Positions 25,265-38,100 of a stretch of DNA of 64,000 nucleotides are shown here, one piece after another. The notes under the pieces were generated by a model. It was given only the letters and a program-made list of their open reading frames with translations, made no database searches and was not told where the DNA came from. This DNA is from Heterotrichella gracilis (lineage: Eukaryota > Sar > Xanthophyceae > Tribonematales > Xanthonemataceae). Position 1 is the first letter of the stretch; each line of letters starts with the position of its first letter. The stretch covers positions 186,001 to 250,000 of the forward strand of contig JAULBX010025275.1 in assembly GCA_032358255.1 (NCBI GenBank), in the 5' to 3' direction. A program made the translations under genes and the position numbers.

Positions 25265-26986
25265 CGTAACCCCAGCTGCTTGCCTGTCCCTCGTCAACCT
25301 CGCCAGTATCGGCCGCTATCTCGTCACTACAGAGTTGATAAGTACAGCTTACTTGAACGTCCGTCGTCACAAGGGTTATGTGGACTTTCCCCGAAACAAA
25401 TTTGCCTTCTCAGGGGCGAGGCCTAGGGTGGTGCACAATATTCACAGGCGGGGGTGTGCCGAGAGATGGAAGTGCAGCAGTCTTTTACACAGTGTTTTCA
25501 TAACTTTTGACGTTCGTCTTGGATCTGCGCAGTAATACGATGCATTGTGTGTGCTCAAAGATTGGGCTTTGGGCGCCCTAACGCATGCATGCATTCTCTC
25601 GACAGGGGAGTGTCCGCATGTGCAGCCACTAGCCTGTCAGTTCAGCAGCTCCTAACAACCTGCTTTGTGAGATTTTGCAAGGTTGTTTGACCATAGCGAC
25701 TGCATGCCAGCTGCAGTGTCCTTGCAGTGCTGCAACAGTGTCAGGCGGACATGCATGTAGCTGCAACCGGGTACCCAATTGAAACGGTGCTAAACAGGAG
25801 GTACGTGTAGTGGTACTCTTCACCTATTATTGCACTGGTCTCATGCAAACCATTTAGATTAGAAACCCCAGGCCTGCCTGCCCAAACCTGAGCGCATTCT
25901 TTCCACCAGTGAAGTGTGGCAACACCTTGGTTCTGCACCAGGGCAGCAGCAGCAGGGCAGGACTAGACGCCAACCCCTCCCACGGCCCCCAACCCTAACC
26001 CCAACCTCAATCCCTCACAAGGCCACAGGCAAACAACGCATTAGGCCTCAGACACAGTGAAGTGATAAACAGGCTCTCAAACTCTGGTTATGCTACTGAA
26101 ATCGAAGACCATAACCCTACTAGGTACACGGCCCTCACCGTAGTATGTGATGTACCTAGTAGGGTTATGGCATAGACCACACTGGGTGACCCTAGCGGCT
26201 GGCAAGCAATGCCGCCCGGGGCCCCATCCTCCGCAGACTGTCCCTCCTCATGAGGTGATCACCCAACACACACTACCCCACACACCAACCAGCTCGCCCC
26301 CAGCCTTCTAACACGCCTCTACACTTTCAACATTTCCAGCCCCACACCACTCCACAACCTCAACAGCCACTACCCCTCAGCTTGCATATGTTTCCCCACT
26401 GCAATTGCTATCCTGTTTTGGCCTTAGGTTTGGACCAAAGATGTTTTGTTGTCTTGTTTTTCTGACACAGTTGGTTACAGTCTCCGCGTTCCAAACCTGT
26501 TTTGTAGTAAAAAGGCACTGAGCCGCGTAGGCGTGGCCGCATTCAACCGGTGGGCAACAGCCTGGGCAAAAGCTTCTAGAAGCATCCAATTTTAACTGTC
26601 CATTCGCTCCTAGATTCGGACCACTTTTAAATTGGGGTGGATGACGCGACATGTCGCGATAATGACGTGGACCTCGGAGAGTGCCTGCTGACTCCGTGCG
26701 GATATGACTAAAAGTACACAACACCTGCACAACAGCTGCAAACGCAACAAAACTGCTGGCGGCCCTCGACTTGCACCCTGGGTGCTTGGTTCACCTCTTC
26801 AATAGCAGCAAGCTCAGCGGCTCATAGACCACCCACATGAACACCACACAGCTGTGCAAGGTCCCAATATCGATAGAGGCGTGCTTGGCAACCCCTATTG
26901 CACAGGGCTACGTCCACTCATTGTACATACCTCCAGTGCCCACAAGCTGTGTCGCCCCACCTTGCCGTGACTCATGAGGGCTTGCC
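25265..26986. other. Divergent spacer between the F-box gene and kinase 2
   Basis: Should hold the two promoters. No TATA box or other clear element was identified. It contains the 20-bp inverted repeat at 26109-26170 and no supported coding region. Confidence 0.5.
26109..26170. repeat. Perfect 20-bp inverted repeat with 22-nt loop
   Basis: 26109-26128 and 26151-26170 are exact reverse complements; arms contain ATAACCCTACTAGG. Located mid-spacer, about 820 bp upstream of kinase 2. It may be a foldback element, a small-RNA hairpin or a cruciform. Confidence 0.93.
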
Positions 26987-29900
26987 ATGGCTCCACCTAT
27001 TCGAGAGCCCAAGGGCCCCAACGCGCTGTTGCTCCACGCGCTGCTGGCGCTGCTTGTGGCGTCGATACTCCCTGCTTCTCGGTCGCAGGTAAGGCCTAGG
27101 CCTGTCAGCAACGTCGTGGACCGCCATAGTGCGACCACCACCGACCACGCAAAGGGCCTGCCAGATGGTACCATACTATGTGGTTGCATACGTTGCTCCC
27201 GGTCAAACTTCTGTTGCACCGCTGTATATACCCGCTGGTACCGGTGTGGACAATGTTGACAAACACTGTACCGAAGCGCATGTCCATGGTTTGAAAGTTC
27301 TGCGGTTTACAGCCCACGCAATATGCCCGGACCCACCGCCCGGCAGCAGACACTTCAGCGGGGCAAGAGCAACACTCGCTGCGTCTGTATCGCAGGAAGC
27401 CCAAGTAACCCCCGCAAGCTGTGCCAGTGGCAGTGCCCTTGAGCATGCCTTTCGACCAACCCCTCCAGATCCGGCGCACTGCCGGTCCAGAGTACCACCC
27501 AGGGACTGCCTCAACGAGAACGACTCCTTCTGCGGAGGCTTCACGCTACCACGGAATAACCCTTTAGGTGAGCGCCGGTGTCTGTGAACGGGGGTTAGCA
27601 GCCGGATCACGAAGTTCAAGCACGGCGAGCTTGACCGTTCGGGGCAGCAGCATGCACTAGGCGACACAGCTGAAACCCCGCAGTCTCATCGCTGCGGGTG
27701 TGGTCATTGTGTTACTGAGAGCGTGGCCAAGCAGGTAGAGTGCCTTGCAGCTGTGTGTGCATGCGCCACACTCTAGGGCTCCCATGCGGCATGGATATGC
27801 TTTTTTCCGGGTGTTGGTACAGTGTACCTGTCGTGAAAAGCAGCTGGGAAAGTACATGTACCAGCAGCCCCACCCCCTCCTACCCTTCACCCCCCCACCA
27901 CCCACTTCCCCCCCTTGCACTGTTCCACAACAGGTCTGCAGGACGGGCTTGCCAAGAATAGGCCGTTGGGGTTGCACCCATCACTTGGATCAAGACACAG
28001 CACGCAAGCTTGCACAATAATTTGCCTATTGCAGTTCCAATCCCTTGGAGTTGCCTTGCATCCACATGCGCACCCTGTTGCATGGTGATGGCACACGTAC
28101 AGAGCTAGGCCGTCACTAGCCACCGCCCAGTAGCACAGGGACCACAAACCTGCACACCTAGGTGGGCCTAGGCAGTCCACCTGAAAGCATAAAACCCTAA
28201 ACCATATACAGTGCACCTAGGGCTCAGGGTCACCCACCTGCACCAACGTTAGGGTTTTGCTGAGGGCCTGTGCTAGGGTAACCACTGCGTATACGGAGCC
28301 TACAAGGCAGTCTCGTGCACTCAACCTCCTGTCTTCATGACAGCGCAGACATACTCATAGCCCACACATATGTGCAGCCGTGACTGCAACCAGTGTGGCT
28401 GATCCCTCACCCCACGCCCGGTATCCACCACCACCTCCAATACCGCCACCACCACCACCACCGCCACCACAGTGAGAGTAACCACGACCCGTGCCCACGT
28501 GCAGAGCCCACCTCCACCCAGACCCAGCCACCCGGCGCAGCGACCCAGGACCCGCCACCAGCCGCCATGCACCCCACAGCCTCCCACCCCACCGATTGGC
28601 TCATGCTGGCAATGTCCACGTGGCATGCAGCCATGCTGCTGGCTGCGTCATGGATGTGTGTGGCGGCGGGGAAGCGGCTGGGGATGTGGCCCCAGTGGTT
28701 GGGGGCTGAGGCGGTCCCCAGGCCCCACTCCCGCCGCCACGCGCGCCTGCACGGCGGCGCACCTGCGCAAACTACACAATCCCAATACAGCAGGTGGGTG
28801 GAAGGAAGGAGGGGGGTGGTGGACTTGGAAGGAACAGTCCCATTCCAGGCAAGCCTGGTGTTGGATATGCACCCCTCATGGTGCGCCATGTGGGTCTGTT
28901 CCTGGTGACACTTTGTGCTGTAGCGCTGTTTTAGGGTTTAGAATTAGGGTTCTAAGGCGTCTTTTCGTGGCTGGTTGAATCTTCGAGCTGTAGCACTGCT
29001 GTCCTTGCCTAACGCGCAGCTCCGCAACATTATGAACCCTAAACCCTGAGCCCTAAACCCTTCATCCTGACAATCTGCAGGATGATCGCGTGGCGCAAAC
29101 CAGGCAAGAAAACAAACCCTACAATATAAAAACCCTACACCCTTAGCCCTTAACCCTGAACCCTAAACTACCTGCAGGATGACCACGTGGCGCAATCCGG
29201 GAAACAAAACAAACCCTACAATATATAAACCCTACACCCTTAGCCCTTAACCCTGAACCCTAAACTACCTGCAGGATGACCGCGTGGCGCAAACCAGGCA
29301 ACAAGTTAAACACCAAAGCCAACACACCCTCAGCCAGATATGTGATCAGCTCGGACAGCGCGCGCCTGCACCCACCCGTTTGCCGCAACAGCCAGCCAAA
29401 CCTGAGCGCCCTAAACCCTACACCCTCGGTGCGGCACCAACCCTCCAGCGCCCCCACCAGCTTTGGCAGCAGCGCCCCCGCACCCCCAACACCCGGCAGG
29501 CGCAACAGCGAGCAAAGCACCTGGGTCGAGCGGGGGGCGCAGGCCCGCGCCATCCCCTCTGGGGGAGCCCTCCCCCCGCGGCCATCTGCGCCAAAGCCCC
29601 CACCCGCCCCCTGCCAAGGGGAGCACACACCCAGCGCGCAGGGGAGGGAGCGGAATCCGCGCCCCACGGGGAGCGGCGTGGGTTGGGAGACGGGGGAGTT
29701 GTTTGCGCCTGGGGGCCAGCGGCCATCCCCTGGGATCAGGGTTTCCATGTCGGAGAGCGAGCTGCGGCCCCTGGCGCTGCCCCAGTTTAGGGACGAGGGC
29801 TTTGCGTGGGAGCTGAAGGCGCACCAGGTGGCCATCAGCAGGGATGCAAAGGGGAGGGACTGGCTGCTGGGCAGGGGAGGGTTTGCCACGGTACGGCGCG

Positions 29901-32465
29901 CGCTGCGCAGCGTTTGGGTTAGGGTGCATGGTAGGGTTTACTTTGGTAGGGCCTGCGCTCTGTAGGGTCAAGGGTAGGAGTTTTGCTACTGCTCCCCCCT
30001 CCTCACATGTTCCCTGAAGGCCCTTGCAGATTCCACTATATATGGGATTGATTAGGGGTCCAGGGCTTCATTGCCAGGAGACCTACACGTTGACACTAAA
30101 CCCCAAACCCTGAACCGGCAGGAGTAAACTGACCCTTCCCTCCCTTTCTCCCCCCAGGTGTACAGGGGCCTGCTGGACGGCTCAAGGGCCTGTGCCGTGA
30201 AGGTCCTTGCCGACCCCATTACAAGCAGCGCTGAGCGGCAAGCAGTGGAGCGGGAGGTGGCTCTGCTAGGGGGGTGCAGGAGTGAGCACATTGTGCAGGT
30301 GAGGAGGCAACCCTAAACCCTCATCTCAATATGAAGTTGGTTAATTCGTGTGTATTACTGATGCTGGGTGTGCAGGAGTGAGCGAATTGTGCAGGTGAGA
30401 GAGCAACCCTAAACCATAAACTACATACAAGAATGCTTATGTAGGACTGTATCAAATGATCCTGGGGGTGCAGGAGTGAGCACATTGTGCAGGCGAGGGG
30501 GCATTGCAATCTCCGCAATTCTCCCGCAGATTTCATCAATACGAATAAACCCTCAACCTCTTTGCCTGCATTTCCTTGGCGTGTGCTTCCAGAAACAGCG
30601 CAGCCTACAGCTCGCCACAAAGCCCTAAACCCGCATTTTTTGCGTGCAGTTTCTTGGCATGTGCTTCCAGAGGCAGTGCACCCCACATTGGAAACCCTAA
30701 GAGCTGGCCACAAAACCCTAAATCCCGCCCTTTGCCTGCAGTTTCTGGGCGTGTGCTTCCAGAAGCAGTGTACCCTGATCGTGACTGAGCTCATGGAGGG
30801 GGGGAACCTGTACTGCGCAATAGGGGAGGGAACCAGGGAGGTCATGGGGTGGTATAACAGGTGAGGGCGGAGGGGGTGGGCGCGCACCCTTTGGAGGTTG
30901 TTCATGTGCGTGAAGTTTGCAATCTGCAAAGTTTTCTTCATGGGTGCACACATTTGCCTGATAGGTTACCCGTTTGCGCACATATCTCGCTTCAACTGTG
31001 GGACGCGGGCGAGGTCATGCACCGACTGCGCCTAATCTTGTCAGGGTCCCTACTGAGATAATCCAACCACCCATCCACTAACTGCACACATGTTGCAACC
31101 GTTGGACCCCATGCCCTGTTGTGAGATGTGGCCCTGGTGTGCTTGCAGGGGGTGGCGCATTGCGTTGGATGTGGCTCGGGGCCTGCACTACCTCCACCAG
31201 CGAAATGTGGCGCATTTGGACGTTAAGAGCCCAAATGTGCTACTAGGAGCCAACGGGGAAGCCAAGGTAAGGGCACAATTCGTTGCGCAAAAGGCCAGAT
31301 GCTGTACTTTCCCTTGATACCTCAGTTGATAGAGGCAGTGACCATATGCCAGGCTGCAGTGCTCACCTCTTTACCCAAATATTGATGCTTGAAACCCCAC
31401 AAAACCCCAAACAAAACCCTACCCGCAGTTCGCCAAGGTGGGCGGGCGCGTGTGCAGCACACCCTCAGGGCTGTCAAATACCCTAATTCAAACCCTGACC
31501 AGAACCCTAATTGCAGGTCGCCGACGTTGGCGTCGCGCGCGTGCTGCACACCCTATCCGAGACGGGGTCCGCCGCCAGCTCAAACAGCCCGGCAGGCACA
31601 TGGGCGTGGATGGCACCCGAGATGGTGTTGGGCACCGGAGTTACCTGCAAGGCTGACGTGTACAGCTACGGGGTGCTGCTGTGGGAGATTGTGACGGGGG
31701 AGCGGCCGCGCAGGGGCCAGCTGCGGATGCCCAGGTGGGTGCTGGTGTTTTTAGGGGGTATTTGGGAGGGTTTTGGGAGGGTTTTGCTGCTGTGGGAGAT
31801 TGTGACGGGGGAGGTGTAGGGGGCATGCTGAAAGTGCCATCCTGAGATGACCACCCACTCAACATATTCAACATGCCACTGACACCCTACCCTTGCCTGT
31901 TTGCCACCGCTTGCAGCACCCCTTTGTGAGAATTTCCCTTGCGCTTTGCCATGATTGCTGCCCACCCTCCGTTGCCAACGCATTGTGACCCCCTTTGCAG
32001 CGCCCCCTTTGAGTGCCCCCGCTTGCCGTGCCGTTGCCGCACCCTCCCCTGTTTTCCCCCTTGCAATATCCTGCTCTGAACCCATCCCCTCCCCCCCTTT
32101 GCAGTGCGCCATTTGAGTGCCCTTTGGCCATCGCCAGCCTCATCACGCGGTGCATGAAGGGTGACCCCACCCAGCGCCCCTCCATGGATGACGTCATCGC
32201 AACCCTACGGGAGGAGCAGCCACAGCCGGAACAGCACCTCGACCATCCCAGGGAGTCGGGAGAGTGGGATGTCGCCATAGTTGCCGACCCTCAGCAGGTT
32301 TTTTTGGACCTGGTGCAGCAGGGGCCGAGCTCTGCGGATTTTCAGCCGATTGAGGAGAGCCTGCGCGTGTACTCCATGGATGACAGTCTGCTGAGCCTTG
32401 GGGACTCGGTGGCGTTCAGCGGGTATGGGCCGGGGCAGGACTGGGTGGACGAGCAGTGGAGCTGA
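26987..32465 (+). CDS. Receptor-like TKL protein kinase (signal peptide, ectodomain, TM, kinase)
   Basis: Exons 26987-27088, 27165-27567, 28505-28793, 29275-29890, 30158-30298, 30742-30860, 31149-31266, 31517-31734 and 32105-32465 sum to 2367 nt, 788 residues; every junction keeps frame. Residues 1-34 are a signal peptide (core ALLLHALLALLVASILPA). About 134 ectodomain residues follow, with six cysteines and no recognised fold. A hydrophobic segment lies at about 200-223 (WLMLAMSTWHAAMLLAASW). A long Pro/Ser juxtamembrane region leads to the kinase from about 460: GRGGFATVYRG, CAVKVL, VTELMEGGNL, catalytic loop HLDVKSPNVLL, ADVGVAR (DVG for DFG), WMAPEMV, YSYGVLLWEIVTGE, DPTQRPSMDDV. The HxD and DVG variants recur in algal TKL kinases (from memory) and in the globin kinase next door. 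The borders of the second and third exons are the least certain part. Confidence 0.85.
29081..29274 (+). repeat. Two tandem 97-bp copies of the exon 4 start in kinase 2
   Basis: 29081-29177 and 29178-29274 are equal-length direct repeats. Each begins with a copy of the exon start (GATGAYCRCGTGGCGCAA) after CTGCAG and ends in CCCTTAGCCC and CCTGAACCCTAAAC. The real exon follows directly at 29275. Confidence 0.93.
30275..30500 (+). repeat. Three copies of the exon 5 donor region in kinase 2
   Basis: GGTGCAGGAGTGAGCACATT plus a GT/GC donor occurs at the real exon end (to 30298) and again ending near 30393 and 30492. CCCTAAACC lies after the first two. Confidence 0.88.
30575..30765 (+). repeat. 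Three copies of the exon 6 acceptor region in kinase 2
   Basis: TTTGCCTGCAG-type acceptors followed by FLGVCFQ-coding sequence occur near 30567-30605 and 30640-30685, then at the true exon (30742). AAACCCTAAA lies between copies. Confidence 0.88.
31905..32130 (+). repeat. Copies of the last-exon acceptor in kinase 2
   Basis: CTTTGCAGCGCCCCCTTTGAG (about 31995) and a shorter CTTGCAGCACCCCTTT (about 31912) precede the true acceptor and SAPFECPLA-coding start at 32105. Confidence 0.82.
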
Positions 32466-35078
32466 CCCTTGAGGGTGTTTGATCAGGGCTGATCAAACAT
32501 GATCATATTCGATCAGGGCAGTAACACATGAACATGGCGGTGTTATTTACCTGGTGGGGGAGTAGGCGGAGGGCAGGGGGACATATTCTGCTTGCTGAAG
32601 GCAGTGGTGGGGGGCTCCTGCAATTGCCCATTGGCCACCTATGGGTTGTGGTTGCCAGGTGCGTGGGCGCCCTAACTGGCATTTTCACAGTGGACTGTGC
32701 CATGGTTGTCCTCTTCTGATTGGGGTTTCCATGGTATGGTTCTCTGGGTGCGACACATCGGCAGCCAATGTCGCCACAGTATTCTCTGCGTTCGAGCACA
32801 GCAGACAGTCCGGAGACCGAGTCTCTCCAGTGTGCAGTGTCACTTTGCAATGTTGCGTATGCTTATCTTTTGGAAATAAATGTTGCCGCCATTTTGAATG
32901 GCAAGAAGCTAGTCCATTCTTGAGCCTGCAGTATTTCAAGGACCGCCCCCCAAGTGATGAGGGAGCTCAAGGCCATATGGATATTTTAATGTTTGGCAAC
33001 CATTGTTCGGCACTTTTTTAGCTGGTTTATCTCTTTTATACTGCATTCAATTATCATTGCACCTGGCCATGTGTTTTCCTTCAGCGTGTCCTTAAAACAG
33101 TGTTTTCCTTCGAAGGTGATCACTTGTTGCCACAGGTCAACCCTGGCATCCACACCATCAATCATGATGGGTCCACAAGTCACGTTTTTCCGCCGCGGTA
33201 ACGTTTCCACTGCTTGTTGTTTTCCAGTACGCCCTTCCATTTTGGCTCCAGTGCTGTCCGAGTGAACCTTTCTGAAGCGAGAGCATGATTTCTTTCATGA
33301 TAAGGCATTCAATTTGGCCCGCCAGCATCTTCTTCTACGCCGTGACGGGCCATCATGCGCATTAAATTTACCAGGCCCGGGGGTTACACGTGCACCCCGT
33401 GCCAGAATCTGGACGGGCTACCACGGCGGCCCGGGCCATGGCCAATTGCAATTAGTCCTCCAGTGGACCACCCAAGCTTGATATGAGAGAAATGTTTCAG
33501 TTCTGAATGGCCTTTGAGTGGGACTCCCTTAGGGTCTATGAACGAATGATTTAGCTCGACTTGATCAATGGTACAACGTGACTCCAATCATTGAAAAGTC
33601 AATGGTGACATGTCATTGATGATCATTTGATTCAGCTGTAACATTACAACTTGCCAGAAGTTTCCTATCCCATCATTGGAAATCTATCCAACAGTTGCTG
33701 AATGGTCATGTCACCAACAGTTTACTTGGAAGACTTGAAATTACTGGAAGTCTTAGACCTGGCCCAGTCCTGGGCCACCGTGCGACACCATATACCGATT
33801 CCCACCCGGGGGGGGGATCGGTAGGGGCCCTGGAGCTGTACGGTAAGTACAAAAAATATGCCATTGGCGCCGTTCCGAAAACATACCCACACCTTCAACC
33901 TGGAGGGATTATTGCAACTTGCTTGATTGGAAATGGTGCTCAGAGCACTAAACATGTGACAAACGCAAAACGCTGCTGGACTTGAGGACAGCGTCATGGC
34001 AACTACTCTCAATAAAACTTGTGCATATCCATACTTGAAAACTAGGTTATGCATACTATTAGTCTAATGTAACTGCAGTACGTACACACAACAATTTTAA
34101 AGCAAAGGCCTATCACTACATAGGTGCAACAGGCCACCCAAAACGGGGGGAACAAGGTATATGTAATGGGATGCTACGTAGCATGTACATGTAATGGGAT
34201 GCTACTGGGGACGCATATCTGTGGTGTATTGCTAACCACACACTCAACATGCCATACATTCCGCAAGATCACACTACACCTTGAATCAAATTGTGGCAGT
34301 GCATTGCATTGTCATTGTATGCCATATGTACGCTCACGCCTCCGCTAGCATTTGGATATAACTAAGCGTCATTTTGCAAGCAATCCAGAATCTTGAGCTG
34401 GATTCCATTCTGGCAGCGCACACCCCATGGCACCCATGCAGCCCCAACAGAGCTGAATCAGAAACACAAATAGCAAACTGGGATGTGACTAGCACCTGAT
34501 GGGTTCTGCTAGCAGCCATACAAAAGGGCTGCTGCTACAATGGCTGTTGATAGCATTGGTACTGAGGATCCGTACTGAAAGCAACTGAAAGCAACCCACA
34601 CGCTGGCAAATGCACCCCCCAAAACAATGACGATAGTTATTCAGTAAAACGCTGGTCGCTCAGTAAAACGTAGGAGCTCGCGCCCGGCTGCGGCCCAGTA
34701 GCCACAGCTGATACACTCAAACCTAAACCCTAAAACCCCGCCACCAGTCCTCTCCAATTTGCTGATGCACTGCTGTATCCTCACACCCGGTCATTGCTGC
34801 GAGGCACTCCGAAAAGTGGGAAGTGCCACCTCCCCGAATAGAGTTATGGAGACGGACCCCATGGTTCATCATCAATCATTCGTCAGTCGCGAAATCCGCC
34901 TGCTCCTGGTCTGTTGGTCCACTCCCCTTGGGCGCCCCCAGGCTGGATTATGAACACCCTAAACCCTAACCCCAACCCATCAAGAGTGGATTCACAGCCG
35001 CACTTTGTTCTCCTTGGCAACCTCCAGGCTGGATGAATAATACCCTAAAACCCTAACCCCCAAACCCTGAGCGAGGGT
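32466..35078. other. Convergent spacer between kinase 2 and the globin kinase
   Basis: Tail-to-tail spacer. AATAAA at about 32875 is a candidate poly(A) signal for kinase 2. Around 34990-35040 is an eroded copy of the globin kinase's final codons (EVAKENKVRL-like on the minus strand) beside CCCTAAAACCCTAACCCC. No gene is supported. Confidence 0.5.
32477..32498. repeat. Near-palindrome 12 nt after the kinase 2 stop
   Basis: Ten-base arms (GTTTGATCAG / CTGATCAAAC) are separated by GG. It lies in the presumed 3' UTR, and a third GATCA cluster follows at about 32499-32516. It may form a 3'-end hairpin. Confidence 0.75.
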
Positions 35079-35110
35079 TCACAGCCGCACTTCGTTCTCC
35101 TTGGCAAACT
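34900..35110 (-). repeat. Decayed copies of the globin kinase last-exon end
   Basis: The true end (35079-35110) is followed downstream on the minus strand by a copy at about 34990-35035, and a shorter relic near 34950. Each is attached to CCCTAAACCCTAACCCC. Confidence 0.82.
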
Positions 35111-38100
35111 CCAGGCTAGTCGAAACCTCCTGGAGGTAGCCCAGCCACTCCTTGGGTGAGGACCCATTGGCGCCATATAACTGGTCCCCATCCCCGGCGC
35201 TGTCGGTCCCTGGGACCGCCCGCGGGGTGGACGGGGATGGCCCGGTGTTGGCGCCTGGTGCGACCGAATCAGCGTCTGGGGGGTTTAAGCTCCCCACCGG
35301 GCTGGAATTTCCTGATAGGAAGGGCGAGGGGTGGCGGCTGGTGACGGTGGGGCGCCCTGTGGGGTGGGGGGGATGGTTGGCGTCAGATGGTGGATGGATA
35401 CTTTGAGCGCCCCTGTGGGAGCCTTGGGGATAAGCTAGGGTTTGCGTAGATTTTGGGTCATGGCCATGGGTTGGCAACGCAGGCTGAGCAAGTGTACAGG
35501 AGTGGTCAGCTGATGGAGCAGAAATGAACAGGGTCCAGGGTTTAGGGTTTTGAGGGTCAAAAGCGGGGTACCAGGTTCACAGTAGCACCTGCCGGTCTTA
35601 GATGCAGATTTAAGGCTCGCCCACCCAGCAGAATTTTAAGGTTTAGGGTTAAGGGTCTATGGATAGGGGTTTTATGTCAATGTTTAGGGTTTTGGGATGT
35701 CCATGCGGGCGCCTCAGAGCCAGCTTCCTGGCTGGCAGTCGCCACACAAACGGGGTTTAGGGTCAGGCATAGGGTTTCAAATAATTGTTTAGGGTTTAGG
35801 GTTTGAGAAGTACCTCCTCCTGGTGTCTCATGTCCAGCTTCCTTGCTGCCAGCTGGACCCAGCCCAGGGAGAGCTACCCTGTTGGCTGAGCTGGCAGGTT
35901 CCCCCCCTTCCACCCTCGCACGCCGAGCCTTACTCCCCTTGGCCCCCCCTCCCCTCCCCTTGCGCTGCACGTTATCCCCTCCCCTCCCCTCCCCACTACC
36001 GCTCCCCTCCCCCCTGCGGCGGGTCTGCAGGGTGGTTGCAAAGGGCGAGGGCAGGAGGGGAGGGAAGCTCCCCGCCACCTCCTCCACCTTCCCCCCCTTG
36101 CTGCCCCACAGCTCCGAGCAGTTCCTCAGGCTCTCCGCGTATTGTGCTGCCACCTTTCTCAAATCCCCGCCCCCGGCGTGGCTGTCCCCGGTGTTGTCTT
36201 CGGAGACGGTTTCCAGGGACAGGGAGGTGTTTCCCGCAATCCCCGTGGAGAAAAGCGAGTCCCCGGTGTTGCTCTCCCCCTCCCAGGGATTGACATTCGG
36301 CCCTCCCCCCTTGGCCACGGATTCAGCGACCAAAGCAGCCTGAGCCCGCATGGCCTCCAAGTACCCCTCTGTACTCTCGGTGCTTCGGCGGCTGTGGGCG
36401 GCTGTGGGCGGGGCGGTGGGGGAGGGGGCGGGGGGAGGGGGCAAGCTTTCCCACCCCCCGTTCCCATAGGGGCTGACTGTGAACGACGCCACTGGCGGCA
36501 TGGCTGTGGCTCTGGTTGTTGCTGTGGGTGGGGACGGGGGTGGCGCCGACACCGGTGGGGGTTTGCTGTTTGCGCGCGAAAACGTGCAGCTTGATGCCGG
36601 CAGTTCCATGGAGGCTGCAGCGCCCGCTCCGGAGAACATGCAGCCCCCGGCTTGTGGTGGGGGGCCCACGGGTGCGGAGTCCGCACGCGCAAACATGCAC
36701 CCGCCGGACGGTGCTGCAGCTGTGGGTGGGGCTGTGGGTGGTGGCGCCACATCCAGGGGGGGTGGGAAGGTGGTGTCTGAAAAGGGGCACGCGGCAGCCG
36801 CAGTAAAGGGGGTGAACCCTGCGCTAGGCGAACCACTGCGCTGCTGGTCCAAGGGGCGGTATTCCCCGCCCCCTTGACGAGGGGAGAAAAAGCCCGCTCC
36901 ATCGGTGGGGGTGGAGGGGGGTGGGGGGTAGGGTGCGGGCCCCCGCCCCCACTCATCCGCATTCTGGCTGTTGGTCCGGCTGGTGAGGGGTGGCGAGGGT
37001 GGCGGGTTGGGGGTGGGGGTGCCCGGCGGCGGGGCTTGGGGGAATGCGCCCTTGAGGGTGCGCACATTTTCCAGCACCTTTTCGATCAGGTCCTCCGGGG
37101 CCTGGTGCGTCCTGTGAGTAGGGAGGGAAGGGGGTAAATAGATCGGTATATTGGAGGGAAAATGCCTGGTAGTGACTACCAACCCTGTAGGGTTTCACTC
37201 ATGTCAGCTACAGCCGCCCCACGCCCTGTTTTAGGGTTTAGGCTCCATATAATAGAGTTTTGTAATTTGTACCCTGAACATACCTGAGCGCCTTCTCCAG
37301 GTGCTGCTCGAATGCCTGGTTTAGGGTTTATGATTCACACAGTAGGGTTTGTATGTACCCCAAACCACCTCAGCGCCTTTTCCAGGTGCCTCTCGAATGC
37401 CTGGCAGTGCGTCACGTTGAGCCCCTTACGGTTAAGGGTTCACACACTAGGATTTTGGATTTTGTACCTGAGCGCCTTCTCCAGATGCCTCTCGAATGCC
37501 TGGCAGTGCGTCACGTTGAGCCCCTTAGGGTTTAGGGTTCATACACTAGGGTTTTGTATTTTGTACCTGAGCGCCTTCTCCAGGTGCCTCTCGAATGCCT
37601 GGCAGTGCGTCACGTTGAGCCCCTTAGGGTTTAGGGTTCATACACTAGGGTTTTGTATTTTGTACCTGAGCGCCTTCTCCAGGTGCCTCTCGAATGCCTG
37701 GTAGTGCGTCACATGAAGCGCCTTTGCCCTGATGATGGGGCAGTGCAGCTGCGCAACATCCTTGGCCCCGTTGTACAGACCCGGGCCCTCAAAGAGGTAG
37801 CCAAGCAGCTCCGTCTGCAGGGGTATAACGTGGTTGGGGTTTAGGGTTTGCATTGCGGGGTGAGGGGATTCGTGCAAAAGTCATATGCAGGAATGTTGGT
37901 GTAAAACATTGTGTGGCCATACGAAAGCAAAATTCGTTCATTATTCAGGTAGACTTGCACCGCACTCCGTTTGGATGCACAAGTATGCACACACACATTG
38001 ATATGTGCATTCAAAACACGGAAGCTGAACCCCTTGGTACTACATGCATCATGACACATGATGTATGCCGATGACACCATCTCTCCCCCATATATATACC

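Noticed and set aside
35823-36877. Long plus-strand frames at 35823-36343 and 36479-36877
   Set aside because: They are antisense to the low-complexity tail exon of the globin kinase, whose frame is supported by splice phases.
37282-37735. Regular repeats as a CRISPR array
   Set aside because: Repeat units are copies of an exon edge in a eukaryotic intron; there are no distinct spacers and no cas genes.
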